A stretch of 39,598 nucleotides of DNA from an uncultured Chitinophagaceae bacterium (GTDB lineage: Bacteria; Bacteroidota; Bacteroidia; Chitinophagales; Chitinophagaceae), in assembly GCA_934502905.1 (NCBI GenBank), contig CAKSVK010000010.1:1-39598 (forward strand). Direction: 5' to 3'. The notes under the pieces are model-generated. The model did not search any database. It saw only the letters and a list, made by a program, of their open reading frames with translations, and was not told the origin of the DNA. The position numbers and the translations under genes are program-made. Positions 15,639 to 25,346 of this stretch are shown piece after piece. Positions within the stretch are counted from its first letter, which is position 1, and each line of letters starts with the position of its first letter.

Positions 15639-18600
15639 CTATGGCGCTAACGAAATATTTACCGTTAAGCCCGCCCGGGTATTGGTCATGGGCGCCGAAG
15701 AAGAAATATAAGGAATTCTTCTCTGCTGGTCGAAATAAAATTTAAGCTGTATACGGTTGCTCAATACATAATCAATGGTAGGGTTGATGATGATCAGCTT
15801 CTGACCGCTGGTGGCAAAGGCATTCTCCTGGTCCAGGCGGCTATTGGCGGTAATATCATCCTGCAGGCTGAATTCCAGCGTGAACTTCACATCACTTTCA
15901 GACTTTTTATTGTCTCCATCTCCGCCACCTCCGCCACCCCTGTTGAGGAAGTCGAGGTTGATGGGCAGGTTAAACCCGCGGATACGCCATGAAGCATTCA
16001 TACGGATGCGCGAAGACTTCATTTCGCTCAACTGGTAATCAATCAGGCTCAGGCTCAGCGTCCGGCTCTTGGTATATTCAAATGTGAACGCCAGTTGATT
16101 GGTGAGGGTAAAGCTTAACTCCGCCAACGGCGCAAATTGCTCCCGGATGGTAATATTCGGCACCAGGAAGTACGGAACAAAATTATTGGATATGGTATCC
16201 AGGAACGAAGGAAAGCTCAATCCCCACCGGTCCTGGAACAGGAGGTTGGAATTAAATGCATTCATCTCCAGGTTACTGCTGTATCCGTGAGACAGGGTAA
16301 AGTTCGTAAATACCTTATCAAGCGGTGCGATCTTGTTGAGGCCGCGGTAAGTCAGCTTCCAGTTAGGCTTGGGCAAATAGCCGGAGAAAGGATTGGAACG
16401 CACGCTTGAACCGCCTGCTTTCAGCAGTGACACACTTCGAGGATCTTTGTTGGTATAAGCCGCAATAAAGGACGGGATCAATACATCCTGTGCATATCTT
16501 GAGTATCCCAGGTAATAGCCATCGCTGCCTTTCACCTGGCTGTATGGATTTCGCTCACCCAATCTTTCAGACAAAATGATCCTGTTGTCCTGGAACCTTT
16601 TAAAAGTTTCACTGATCACATTGGGATCAGATCTTTTGAACATGGTCTGGAAAGATATATAGCTGATGTTGAACCCTCCACCCGCATAGGGGTTCAGGTG
16701 CCGGAAGGGACCACCGCCGAGCGTGTCTTTGAACAGTTCACTATACGTCCTGTTGAAAGTCTTGCTCATGTTCAGGTCTATGGTAAGATCCCTCGTGGGC
16801 TCTACCTGGGCATTGGCCGTAAACTGCTGGTCAAAGGTCTGCCGCATCAGGTTGTTGTGCATGCTGTCCCTTGTCATCAGTCCCTTACCTGCTGCTTTGT
16901 CCAGCCATGCTGCATCAGGCTGTTTGCCGAATATAAATGGCAGTCCCGGCGCCATGCTGCCCCAGTTCTGTCCCAGGTATTTGGTACTGTCCATATACCC
17001 CGGCACAAAAGAGGTGGCGCCTTCCGAATAATTTATATTTACCCGTTTCAACGATGTGATCAGCTTGCCGGCCGCCTTCAGCATCGGGCTCAGCTCAGGC
17101 AGATCGTTCGGGTCACGTTTTTTGGTCTTCGACGTATCCGCCGGAGGTGCATTACGGCCGCGTGGATTCTGGTTCTGGTTTTGTCCCGGCTGGTTATCCA
17201 GCGCCCTGAAGAAACGGGATTTGCTATACAGGCGGACAAAATCCAGGTCAACTGTTGCGGACTTCGCATGGCTGTTTTGTACAGTATTTCCAAGCTCTAT
17301 TGCCAGCCTTGAGGCCCCGATCCAGCTATACGTGGTTTTGTAAGCCAGGTTGATGGTGGTCCAGTCCAGCAACGGTATCCTGGAGGTCGGTAAGGCATAA
17401 GTGAGATCTGCACGCTGGTTATACAATACATTCCTGCCTCCTCTAAAGAAGTTGTTTCTTACCGTATCCCGTTTTTCCGGGTTATCCAGCCTTCCGTTGG
17501 GTTCGTCTATCCTGGAGTTGTTCAGCGCCTCGAAGTCGAAGTTCAGGGAGCGTGTGATATCCCACCGGAAATTATACTTGCGGTCGAAGGTAAAAAATTT
17601 GTCGTAGGTCTCGGGTATCTTGTAAGGGCTGGGGGTTGTGCCGGGAACATATACTTCCCTTGGCCGCAAAGCACCGAACTGGCGGTTCACATCCCAACGG
17701 ATACCAATAAGCGACGGGTTGGGATTAAGGTTAAATTCCTTTATAATATTCACCCAGGGAGATTTACTCTTTATCAGGTTCCTGAAAGGCTCCCATGCCT
17801 TCGGTTGTCCGTTATAGTTATATCCTATGCCACCCCTGTACTTCTTTATCTCGTTGCTTTCTACCAACGGGGAATGTGCGGTGATAGAGGTATAGGAATA
17901 ATTCAGGTCAAAATTGGAGAGGCTCCATATCTGCTGCTTTTTCCCTTCCACAGGCGCCTTTCGTACGTTGGTAAAGTTGATGGTTTTAATAGTGGTTATA
18001 TCGATCGCTGCGGTCCGTATCGAGTCTTTCGCATTACCGGAGGCTGCCCCCAGTTTATCTTTCAGCTTGATGTCCTGGTCATAGGGATCGAACTCGGGCG
18101 TTCGTATGGTTTGGGAGATGCTGGCGTAAACAGGTATTTCAATGCCGGCGCCTCTCGGTAACAATTTTCCCAGCTGCATATTGGCGGCAGCATCAAACTG
18201 GGTGAAATCCTCTTTCGATCGTTCATTCACTCTCTGATCCAATGCGCCAAAACCCACCGTATGCATATTACCCGAGAAGGTGAGGGTACCTAAATCCGCC
18301 AGGGCCAGGTCTACTCTTCCCAGGGCGGCCCAGCCACCTTTTTCGTCAATCTGCGACAGCCGCAGCTCATTAATCCACACTTCTGTACATATGGGGGCGC
18401 CTGTACCGTCACCGGGGTTTTCTATCCCTACCAGTATGCCTCTAACTTCTCCAAAATTGGGACTGCCGATCACCGAATACATGCGGTTGTCCACTGTTTT
18501 ACGGTATATATTATTGGGATTTACCAATTGCAGGTTTCTCTCTGTTTTCAGTTGTTCCAGTATGCTTAAATCAAAGTCCAGGTTATTTTCTTCCGGCCAT

Positions 18601-21600
18601 ATATCCGTATCGGCCGTAGCGCCCGGCTGCGTGATCTTCAACGGGATCTTGATCTCATAAAAGTTATTGATGAAATCGTTACCGATCCTTATCACGGCGT
18701 TGATTTTTCCATCGGGAAGAGAAGGCTGCCCCGTAACGCTTTCGGCATGTATGAACATCATCAGCCGGCGGAAACGACGTACATCCAGGTTAAAGGTTTT
18801 AAATACACTCCTGGATTCGCCGCTCGGCAGGTTGCAGAGCTGCATGTTCATAGACTGCTCATTCTGCCGGATGTTCACCCCTCCGTTGCTCAGGGATTGC
18901 ACCCGCTCAATGCCCGGCGGCATGCGGTAAACTACCGGCTGGCGTCTTTCATTTTCTTCAACGCTCACAGCGCCCACGTTAAAGCTCACAGGATCATTTG
19001 GATTGAGCGGTTTGTAAACGCCTGCCGTATCCAGCTCATAGTCAAACTTTCTCCATTGGTTCCTCACCAGCTCCAGCTTGGCAAAACGCAGCACGGTGGA
19101 ATCTTCGAAACCTGTCATGAACATACGTATGAACTGTATGGATTTGAAGTCGGGGATATTACCCACTTTATGGTCGTAGCTATTGATGGGTACACGGAAC
19201 TGGTACCATACATGGTTTTCCTTCGCTCCATTTGCCAGGGTTACCGTCGCTTCTTTCCTGTCCACGATAAAGTTGCTGCCGATCTGCATATCAGGATGTG
19301 TATTCGGCCTGATCTCTACCCTGTACTGGAAATATTCTTCATTTTCATTCAGTGTATTATCCTTATTCAGGTCTTCCGCGTCGGGATATAAAGTGGCGGC
19401 AGAAGAAAACTCAGAGCCGGAGGAAGACACGGGAGAATTGCCCTGGGGACTGTTGAAATGTTTATAACGCCCCAGTATACCCGTGTTTGCCTGGTCGTAT
19501 TCCGTATCGCGGTAAAACTTAAAATTGTCTGAAGAAGGATCCGAAGCTACCTGCTGGTATGCGGGGGAATTGCCCAAAGTAGATTGCAGGCTCTGCAGGA
19601 ACTGCTGCCTTACTGTTCTTTCCTGGTCATCCCCCATCCCGTCAAAGCCCACATCCTGGTGAGGCCGGTCTGCCGGCTCATTGCTGAAAGCCTGCGTCAC
19701 CTGTATGGGATTCACCGGGGTGGTACCCCACACGGAGTTCTCTGTTTGCGCGGGAATGGTCGGCGTGGGCAACCCGTTTTCGTATGCCCTTTTCCCGTCT
19801 TTCAGGATATCTTCTGAAACATTACCCAGGTTAAAATACAGCTGACCGCCGGAAGAGCCCGGGTTTTTGATATAGGGATCCAGCACCCAGAATTCGATGA
19901 ACTCCACATTGTTGGTCTCAAAATCCGTCTGGTCTATGGCCCGCATCATACCGCCCCAACGTCTCCTGGGATCGGTCAGCCGGCCGGAAGATTCTATGCC
20001 GGTGGCATCGTAGTTATAAGGACCCCTTTCCCGCGGATAATACGCCAGGTCAAAAGTCACCAACTGGTTCAACCCGAAATCAGGTGTCCGCAAAGGGAAT
20101 ATTTCCGCCTGGGCAATTGCCCGGACCCGGGGATCAGATAATTCTTCGGCATTGCCCTGCAGCGGGTTGCTGCTGTTCCTGCTTTCCTGCAAGATAGGCT
20201 CGATATTATACCATGCCAGCTTGGCCCTGTTTTTACCATAATCAAGATTGTTGTAGAGGGTAGATTCAGGGAACAGCGTGTTGCCGTCCTTATCGCGTGC
20301 GCCCTGCGGCGTGCTGGCCAGCGCCCAGTTGATAAGAGGGAACCTCAGATCTATGCTGGCACGGGTTCCTTCAAAGTCGTCTATATATATAAGACCGTTT
20401 TGTCCCTTACCGATTTGTGGGGCATGCCCCGGGATGATCTGGGCAGCCTCCCCGAAAGCCGTAATGCTGGAAGTACCCTGGGGCGTATAAAAAGGCAGCT
20501 TGTCCAGTAACCTGTTCAGTCTCGGCACTTCATTCTTATAGCTGAAGTCCACCCCCACCATGGTATTCCGGATAGGATCTTCCCCATAACCCATTTTGGT
20601 AAAATAGGGTCTTTCGCTCAACCGTACCATCGTGGCGCCGAGCGTCAGGTTTTTGTTTGCCAGGTAGTCCAGCCGCACCCCCATATAGTTCCGCTGCTGC
20701 AATCCAAAAGATGCCTGGTTTTCGAACTGCACGTCTACGGGAATGCCGGAAGTCAGGATGGCCTGGTTCAGGATGCGAACAGTACCCAGGCTATAATTTA
20801 CTTCATAGTCTGCCCCTTCCGTCAGGGTTCGCCCGCCAGCGGTAACTGTCACAGAACCCTGCGGCACATTGAATGCATTCAGGGATATCTCGGATTGCCC
20901 GGCCGTTGAAGCTTTTGCAGTTCCTTTGATTACAAAACGGTTCAGGTTGGCATAGGTCTGGGCGATGGCCTTAATAGTATCATACAGCGGCAGGTAAAGA
21001 TATTTCTGTTTGAGCGCCGGGTCTGAAAAGGCGAATTCCAGGTCGCGCCCGAAAGGTTCCAGCACCGGAAACGCGATCTGCGCCCTGTAGGGGAATATGG
21101 TAAAGTCCTCCAGGAAATCAAATACCCCATCCGGCTGCGGATCGTTCTGGTTATTCAGCCGGTCCAGGTTGAGCAGGGTCAGCAATGGCACCCCTGCCTG
21201 ATCTCCTTCCGGCAGATACCGCTTTTGCCCTCCCCCGGGCTCGTCATATAATACGTTCAGTTGAAAATCGGAACGGTCCAGTCCTGCAAGATAATCTCCG
21301 CTCTCACTTTTCAGCGTGTAAATATTTTTCATCATCAGGTCCCAGATCGGTAGCTGTGTGCGGGCGGATGTAGCTTTTAATAATTTCAGGAATAACACTT
21401 TTTGTACACCCGATGTGGAGTCCACCGGCACATCCTGCGAAAACTCTCCTACCTGGTACACCCTTCCATTATAGGTATACTGAAAAGCTACTGCCAGCAC
21501 TTCATTGGGCTGCAGGGCCGCATTCAGCGACAGGTAACCGAGCTGCCGGTTGTATACATACTGGCTGGAATCCAGCTTACGGGCAAAAGTTTTTTCAAAG

Positions 21601-22916
21601 TCCTGTACCTGTCGCAGCCCCATACCCGTGAGGACGGAAACGGCCTGTGACGGGCTCCTTGCCGATGAATTACCAATGATCTGGCGGTACAGGTTGTTGA
21701 CATCATTCCTGGGCAGGTCGGCCGGATTACCGGAGCCGCCCCAGGCGCCGTATGGTTGAGGTTCCCCTATATCCATTAAGCCCACAATGTCGCGGCTGTC
21801 TGTCGTTACATTCGATCCTGTCCGGTTGGTTACCCATACTTCCAGGCGCATCAGTTGTACCTGCGACGACACTAATGGCAGGGTCTTCATCGCATCGTTG
21901 TACTTATTCCGGAAATACTGCGCCATCAAAAAGTGGCGGTTCTCATCATAATCATCGGCTTTCACCGATATCCGGGAAGTAGAGGCACCACCCTGCGATG
22001 CCCTGGATTGCCGTTGAGATCTTTGTGTGGCAAAGGCCGCCGTCACCCACAGCTTGCCGAACTGGAGCTGTGTTTTTACCCCAAAAAGTGATTGGGCGCC
22101 GGGAATAAGCGTACCCTTTGCCGCAAAGCTGGTATTACCCAGCTCAATTTTCTTTATAATTTCATCCGGTTTCCCCGTATACTCCAGCTTCAGCTGATTT
22201 TCCCAGTCAAAAGTAGACTGGGTGTTATAAGAGATGGGAAGCTTTACCTTATCGCCGATATTGGCGATCACATTCAGGTTGGCCATCATATCAAAATCGA
22301 ACCCGCCGTTCCTCCTGGCCCGTTCCGGCAAGGTCGGATTCTTTACATTCTGCCCCATATATCCTGCCGTAACACTCACATTACCCTGTGGGCGAATATC
22401 TATTTTCCCGTTTCCGAACAGCCGGTTGAATAAGTCATCTGTTGCGTTCAGCTTGGGCCTTACCAGGCTGTTATTGAGCTTGGAGATGGTATTGGCACGC
22501 TGACGGAAATATTCTGTTTCCTGCTTTCTTGACTGGATGCGCATGAACTCCTCGAAAGTGAGGGAGGTAGGCTTGCGGTAGTATTTGTCGCCGATCTTTT
22601 CAATGATGAAATACTGTTTTTCCTTCGGATCGTAAATGATAGAGTCCTTTACATTGGAAGGATCGTTCAGGTCAAATCCTTTGGACTGTCCGGATGAAAT
22701 TTTATCCGCCCTTCTGTCATAAATAGGATAATGAAGCGTATCCGGTACTTTAATAGTATCCTGGGCCAGGGTATCGGAAGCAGGAATGGTATCCCGCTGC
22801 TCCTGCAAAAAAATACGGGTGGGAGCAGGCATACCCTGTACTGTTGCCACATACGTCGTAAAGACGGCAACAATAGAAATCATTATCCGTAAGATATGCC
22901 AATGACTTAATGTCAA
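15639..22916 (-). CDS. sprA: T9SS outer-membrane translocon protein SprA (Sov)
   Basis: A 2,425-aa outer-membrane protein, the very large beta-barrel pore of the type IX secretion system, needed for secretion of T9SS cargo and, in gliding species, adhesin display. A signal peptide lies near residues 1-28 (hydrophobic MISIVAVFTTYVATVQG). The N-terminal soluble part has 'YDPKEKQYFIIEKIGDKYYRKPTSLTFEEF'. The body has repeated SprA-type segments ('GVKTQLQFGKLWVTAAFATQRSQ', 'VEFIEFWVLDPYI', 'GQLYFNLGNVSEDIL', 'KFDYELDTAGVY'). A Pro/Asn/Gln-rich stretch occurs around 17,130-17,200 and a six-Gly run near the C-terminus (about residue 2,327). It follows ruvA by 33 bp. The start is unclear: TTG at 22916 gives a charged n-region; ATG at 22883 is 11 codons later. 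No other T9SS gene is in the window. Confidence 0.96.
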   Translation of the reverse strand: MTLSHWHILRIMISIVAVFTTYVATVQGMPAPTRIFLQEQRDTIPASDTLAQDTIKVPDTLHYPIYDRRADKISSGQSKGFDLNDPSNVKDSIIYDPKEKQYFIIEKIGDKYYRKPTSLTFEEFMRIQSRKQETEYFRQRANTISKLNNSLVRPKLNATDDLFNRLFGNGKIDIRPQGNVSVTAGYMGQNVKNPTLPERARRNGGFDFDMMANLNVIANIGDKVKLPISYNTQSTFDWENQLKLEYTGKPDEIIKKIELGNTSFAAKGTLIPGAQSLFGVKTQLQFGKLWVTAAFATQRSQRQSRASQGGASTSRISVKADDYDENRHFLMAQYFRNKYNDAMKTLPLVSSQVQLMRLEVWVTNRTGSNVTTDSRDIVGLMDIGEPQPYGAWGGSGNPADLPRNDVNNLYRQIIGNSSARSPSQAVSVLTGMGLRQVQDFEKTFARKLDSSQYVYNRQLGYLSLNAALQPNEVLAVAFQYTYNGRVYQVGEFSQDVPVDSTSGVQKVLFLKLLKATSARTQLPIWDLMMKNIYTLKSESGDYLAGLDRSDFQLNVLYDEPGGGQKRYLPEGDQAGVPLLTLLNLDRLNNQNDPQPDGVFDFLEDFTIFPYRAQIAFPVLEPFGRDLEFAFSDPALKQKYLYLPLYDTIKAIAQTYANLNRFVIKGTAKASTAGQSEISLNAFNVPQGSVTVTAGGRTLTEGADYEVNYSLGTVRILNQAILTSGIPVDVQFENQASFGLQQRNYMGVRLDYLANKNLTLGATMVRLSERPYFTKMGYGEDPIRNTMVGVDFSYKNEVPRLNRLLDKLPFYTPQGTSSITAFGEAAQIIPGHAPQIGKGQNGLIYIDDFEGTRASIDLRFPLINWALASTPQGARDKDGNTLFPESTLYNNLDYGKNRAKLAWYNIEPILQESRNSSNPLQGNAEELSDPRVRAIAQAEIFPLRTPDFGLNQLVTFDLAYYPRERGPYNYDATGIESSGRLTDPRRRWGGMMRAIDQTDFETNNVEFIEFWVLDPYIKNPGSSGGQLYFNLGNVSEDILKDGKRAYENGLPTPTIPAQTENSVWGTTPVNPIQVTQAFSNEPADRPHQDVGFDGMGDDQERTVRQQFLQSLQSTLGNSPAYQQVASDPSSDNFKFYRDTEYDQANTGILGRYKHFNSPQGNSPVSSSGSEFSSAATLYPDAEDLNKDNTLNENEEYFQYRVEIRPNTHPDMQIGSNFIVDRKEATVTLANGAKENHVWYQFRVPINSYDHKVGNIPDFKSIQFIRMFMTGFEDSTVLRFAKLELVRNQWRKFDYELDTAGVYKPLNPNDPVSFNVGAVSVEENERRQPVVYRMPPGIERVQSLSNGGVNIRQNEQSMNMQLCNLPSGESRSVFKTFNLDVRRFRRLMMFIHAESVTGQPSLPDGKINAVIRIGNDFINNFYEIKIPLKITQPGATADTDIWPEENNLDFDLSILEQLKTERNLQLVNPNNIYRKTVDNRMYSVIGSPNFGEVRGILVGIENPGDGTGAPICTEVWINELRLSQIDEKGGWAALGRVDLALADLGTLTFSGNMHTVGFGALDQRVNERSKEDFTQFDAAANMQLGKLLPRGAGIEIPVYASISQTIRTPEFDPYDQDIKLKDKLGAASGNAKDSIRTAAIDITTIKTINFTNVRKAPVEGKKQQIWSLSNFDLNYSYTSITAHSPLVESNEIKKYRGGIGYNYNGQPKAWEPFRNLIKSKSPWVNIIKEFNLNPNPSLIGIRWDVNRQFGALRPREVYVPGTTPSPYKIPETYDKFFTFDRKYNFRWDITRSLNFDFEALNNSRIDEPNGRLDNPEKRDTVRNNFFRGGRNVLYNQRADLTYALPTSRIPLLDWTTINLAYKTTYSWIGASRLAIELGNTVQNSHAKSATVDLDFVRLYSKSRFFRALDNQPGQNQNQNPRGRNAPPADTSKTKKRDPNDLPELSPMLKAAGKLITSLKRVNINYSEGATSFVPGYMDSTKYLGQNWGSMAPGLPFIFGKQPDAAWLDKAAGKGLMTRDSMHNNLMRQTFDQQFTANAQVEPTRDLTIDLNMSKTFNRTYSELFKDTLGGGPFRHLNPYAGGGFNISYISFQTMFKRSDPNVISETFKRFQDNRIILSERLGERNPYSQVKGSDGYYLGYSRYAQDVLIPSFIAAYTNKDPRSVSLLKAGGSSVRSNPFSGYLPKPNWKLTYRGLNKIAPLDKVFTNFTLSHGYSSNLEMNAFNSNLLFQDRWGLSFPSFLDTISNNFVPYFLVPNITIREQFAPLAELSFTLTNQLAFTFEYTKSRTLSLSLIDYQLSEMKSSRIRMNASWRIRGFNLPINLDFLNRGGGGGGDGDNKKSESDVKFTLEFSLQDDITANSRLDQENAFATSGQKLIIINPTIDYVLSNRIQLKFYFDQQRRIPYISSSAPMTNTRAGLTVNISLAP

Positions 22917-22949
22917 TTTTCCCGTATTGTTTGTTGGGTAGAGATCTAA

Positions 22950-23531
22950 TCAAATAAGCTGTAAAGCAGTTTTAATTAATGTTTCCAGGTTTTCGGCAGG
23001 GATGGCGGAAGTAGCTTTTTTAACAGCAGCTTCTGCTGCGTTACGGGCAATGCCCAATGCTACCAGAGCATTTAACGCATCCTGTTCCAAAGTATTGTTT
23101 TTGTGTGTAAAACTTGTAGTATCAACGAGGTTTTTAGATATTTTATCCCTTAGTTCCAATACAATTCTTTCTGCTGACTTTTTGCCTATACCCTTTATTT
23201 TTTCCAAACGCGGGGTATCTCCCTTATAAATTGCATCCGTCAGTTCTTCGGGCTTCAGGGAAGATAACATCATCCTGGCAGTAGAAGTGCCTATGCCATT
23301 CACACTGATGAGCTGTAAAAATATATTTTTTTCCACGATATCTGCAAATCCATACAATGTATGCGCATCTTCCTTTATGTGCAGCCAGGTATGCAACAGT
23401 CCTTTTTCCAGGGACTGGATCTTTGAATAGGTGTTCAGGCTTATCTGCACTTCGTAACCTACACCGTTTATATCGATGTGTACCACGGCGGGACTCTTAT
23501 ATACAAAGTTACCTGACAGAAAAGCGATCAT
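22950..23531 (-). CDS. ruvA: Holliday junction branch migration protein RuvA
   Basis: A 193-aa protein that tetramerises on Holliday junctions and recruits RuvB. Domain I (OB fold) starts MIAFLSGNFVYKSPAVVHIDINGVGYEVQ, with the usual 'GVGYEV' motif. Domain II contains two helix-hairpin-helix units: 'LISVNGIGTSTARMMLSS' and 'LEKIKGIGKKSAERIVLELRDKI'. Domain III, which contacts RuvB, is the C-terminal 'EQDALNALVALGIARNAAEAAVKKA' helix bundle. Length is normal. It is the first gene of a likely ruvA-sprA unit, and a -7 promoter element lies 18 bp upstream of the ATG. Confidence 0.97.
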   Translation of the reverse strand: MIAFLSGNFVYKSPAVVHIDINGVGYEVQISLNTYSKIQSLEKGLLHTWLHIKEDAHTLYGFADIVEKNIFLQLISVNGIGTSTARMMLSSLKPEELTDAIYKGDTPRLEKIKGIGKKSAERIVLELRDKISKNLVDTTSFTHKNNTLEQDALNALVALGIARNAAEAAVKKATSAIPAENLETLIKTALQLI

Positions 23532-23548
23532 ACCTACCTAAAAGAGGG

Positions 23549-23556
23549 CAAAGATA
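23549..23556 (-). promoter_or_regulatory. -7 element of the ruvA-sprA promoter
   Basis: On the minus strand this reads TATCTTTG, a full match to TAnnTTTG, ending 17 nt before the ruvA ATG. No exact TTTG is found at the -33 position (GTTT is the best at a 17-bp spacing). Confidence 0.5.
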
Positions 23557-23590
23557 CAGGAACAGTTTGTAGAAAACCGGCTTACATTAT

Positions 23591-23619
23591 TTTGATTTGT
23601 CCCGATAATTGTATTTTCG
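23591..23619 (+). promoter_or_regulatory. fabH promoter
   Basis: TTTG at 23591-23594, a 17-bp spacer, then TATTTTCG at 23612-23619 (one mismatch to TAnnTTTG). The start site would be about 20 nt before the ATG at 23644. Confidence 0.45.
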
Positions 23620-23643
23620 TCCCCAATTTTGAAAAAAACAAAC

Positions 23644-24636
23644 ATGAGTGTTAAAATAAGCGCCGCCATTACCGCAGTGGGTGGCTATGTTCCGGATTAT
23701 GTTTTGACCAATGCAGAACTGGAGAAGATGGTAGACACTAACGATGAATGGATTCGAACCAGGACCGGCATCAGTGAAAGAAGGATATTGAAAGGAGAGG
23801 GACTGGCAACATCTGATATGGTGGTGCCCGCAGTGAAAGAAATACTGAAAAAAAGAAATATCTCACCCGAGGAAATTGACTGTCTAATCGTGGGGACGGT
23901 TACACCCGACCAGGTATTCCCGTCTACAGCCAACCTGGCCTGCCACAAGCTGGGTGCCGTGAATGCCTGGGGTTATGACCTGACAGCAGCCTGCTCCGGC
24001 TTTTTATATGCCCTTACAACAGGTGCTGCCATGATAGAAAGCGGAAGGTGCAAAAAAGTGATCGTAGCGGGAGCAGATAAAATGAGCGCTATTGTTGATT
24101 ACAGCGACAGGACCACCTGCATCATATTCGGCGACGGTGCAGGCGCCGTATTACTGGAGCCCAATACCGAAGGATATGGTATAAAAGATAGTATCCTCAG
24201 GAGTGATGGCCGTGGCGGTAATTACCTGCATATGAAAGCCGGCGGGTCACTGCACCCTGCTTCTGTGGAAACGGTAAGCAATAAAGAGCATTTTATTTAC
24301 CAGGAGGGACAAACAGTTTTCAAGCATGCCGTGAAGGATATGGCAGATGTCAGCTACGAGCTGATGCAAAGAAATAACCTGACGGCAGATGATATTGCCT
24401 GGCTGGTGCCACACCAGGCCAACAAGCGTATCATTGACGCCACCGCAAACAGGATGGGATTACCGGCAGAGAAAGTGATGATCAATATTGAACGCTATGG
24501 TAATACCACGGCGGGTACACTTCCGCTATGCCTGTGGGACTGGGAGGATAAGCTGAATAAAGGAGATAACCTGGTGCTCGCCGCTTTCGGAGGTGGTTTC
24601 ACCTGGGGTGCTACCTGGATCAGGTGGGGATGTTAA
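23644..24636 (+). CDS. fabH: 3-oxoacyl-ACP synthase III (beta-ketoacyl-ACP synthase III)
   Basis: A 330-aa condensing enzyme that joins acetyl-CoA (or another acyl-CoA primer) to malonyl-ACP to start fatty-acid elongation. The thiolase-fold catalytic triad is present: Cys117 in '[13 protein letters not shown]', His257 in '[11 protein letters not shown]', and Asn287 in '[10 protein letters not shown]'. The N-terminus '[38 protein letters not shown]' and the '[12 protein letters not shown]' loop are typical. A TTG at 23629 extends the frame by 5 codons, but the ATG at 23644 aligns with the family start and has an A-rich leader. Bacteroidota often have several FabH copies, and branched-chain primers are common; primer specificity is not visible here. 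Standalone gene; not next to plsX or rpmF. Confidence 0.95.
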   Translation: MSVKISAAITAVGGYVPDYVLTNAELEKMVDTNDEWIRTRTGISERRILKGEGLATSDMVVPAVKEILKKRNISPEEIDCLIVGTVTPDQVFPSTANLACHKLGAVNAWGYDLTAACSGFLYALTTGAAMIESGRCKKVIVAGADKMSAIVDYSDRTTCIIFGDGAGAVLLEPNTEGYGIKDSILRSDGRGGNYLHMKAGGSLHPASVETVSNKEHFIYQEGQTVFKHAVKDMADVSYELMQRNNLTADDIAWLVPHQANKRIIDATANRMGLPAEKVMINIERYGNTTAGTLPLCLWDWEDKLNKGDNLVLAAFGGGFTWGATWIRWGC

Positions 24637-24729
24637 GCGCTGCCGCCGGTATCGGGTAAACTACGGAAAATACCACGCATGCTATGAATGAAAAACCAGA
24701 TCAACGGTATTAAGTTCAGCGTTTATAAT

Positions 24730-25125
24730 ATGCCATACTTTACAAGGCTTATACCTGCATTATTGTTATTATTTGTGTCCTGCGGCGCACCAAAGCAGCC
24801 GTCCGCAGCCCTGCAGGGAACCTGGAAATCTCTCTGGGAAGAGGATATGACCCTGCAACTGCAGCTCGACAACGACAACCGGTTCAAGGTCACCCTTAAC
24901 AGGACCGGACAAACGCATACCAATTCCGGCTGGTACACCACAGAAGGCAATCTTTTTTTATTGAAAGATTCTATTAACTATCCCCTGCCTGTTTGCAATC
25001 TTTCGGATACCGGCCGATACCATTTTGAGATCAACAGGGATACTCTCCGGTTTAAGGCAATAAACGATCCATGTGAAAGGAGGTCCGGCGCCCTGCAACT
25101 GGAAAGGTTTGTGAGGATCCGTTAA
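24730..25125 (+). CDS. Small lipoprotein, lipocalin-like fold possible
   Basis: A 131-aa exported lipoprotein: the signal peptide MPYFTRLIPALLLLFVSC ends with a lipobox Cys18. The mature part is rich in short beta-strands with the pattern 'ALQGTWKSLWEEDMTLQLQLDNDNRFKVTL...GWYTTEGNLFLLKD...LPVCNL...YHFEINRDTLRFKAINDPCERR', which resembles the small beta-barrel (lipocalin-like) proteins often annotated as hypothetical in this phylum. The frame is open to 24688, but the ATG at 24730 fits the signal peptide better. Two conserved-looking cysteines could form a disulfide. It lies 93 bp after fabH and may be transcribed from it. No specific function is proposed. Confidence 0.7.
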   Translation: MPYFTRLIPALLLLFVSCGAPKQPSAALQGTWKSLWEEDMTLQLQLDNDNRFKVTLNRTGQTHTNSGWYTTEGNLFLLKDSINYPLPVCNLSDTGRYHFEINRDTLRFKAINDPCERRSGALQLERFVRIR

Positions 25126-25326
25126 TGCCCGGGCACAAGCTACCGGTGGTCTCTCTATCGCCGGTGCTGGCGCAGAACGTTTTTTACGACGAGGGAAATT
25201 CAAAACAGATGCTTCCTCCTTCGGCATAACAAGCAGCAGGACCAGCAGTCACCCGCATAAGCCCTACCGCCGGGTAGGTAATGACCGGGAACAGGTGATG
25301 TTGATCATCATTATAATGTAAAGGTT

Positions 25327-25345
25327 CTGTGATCGCTGATCACAG
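25327..25345 (-). terminator. Perfect hairpin directly after the LytTR regulator gene
   Basis: CTGTGATC and GATCACAG make a perfect 8-bp stem with a 3-nt loop. It begins 2 nt after the stop codon (minus strand). There is no T-run after it, so it may stabilise the mRNA 3' end rather than end transcription. Confidence 0.4.
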
Positions 25346-25346
25346 G

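Noticed and set aside
16698..17312. 204-codon plus-strand ORF opposite sprA.
   Set aside because: Lies entirely antisense to a strongly supported gene and has no independent support.
24958..25227. 89-codon minus-strand ORF overlapping the small lipoprotein.
   Set aside because: Two-thirds antisense to a better candidate; Pro/Ala/Arg-rich without a motif.
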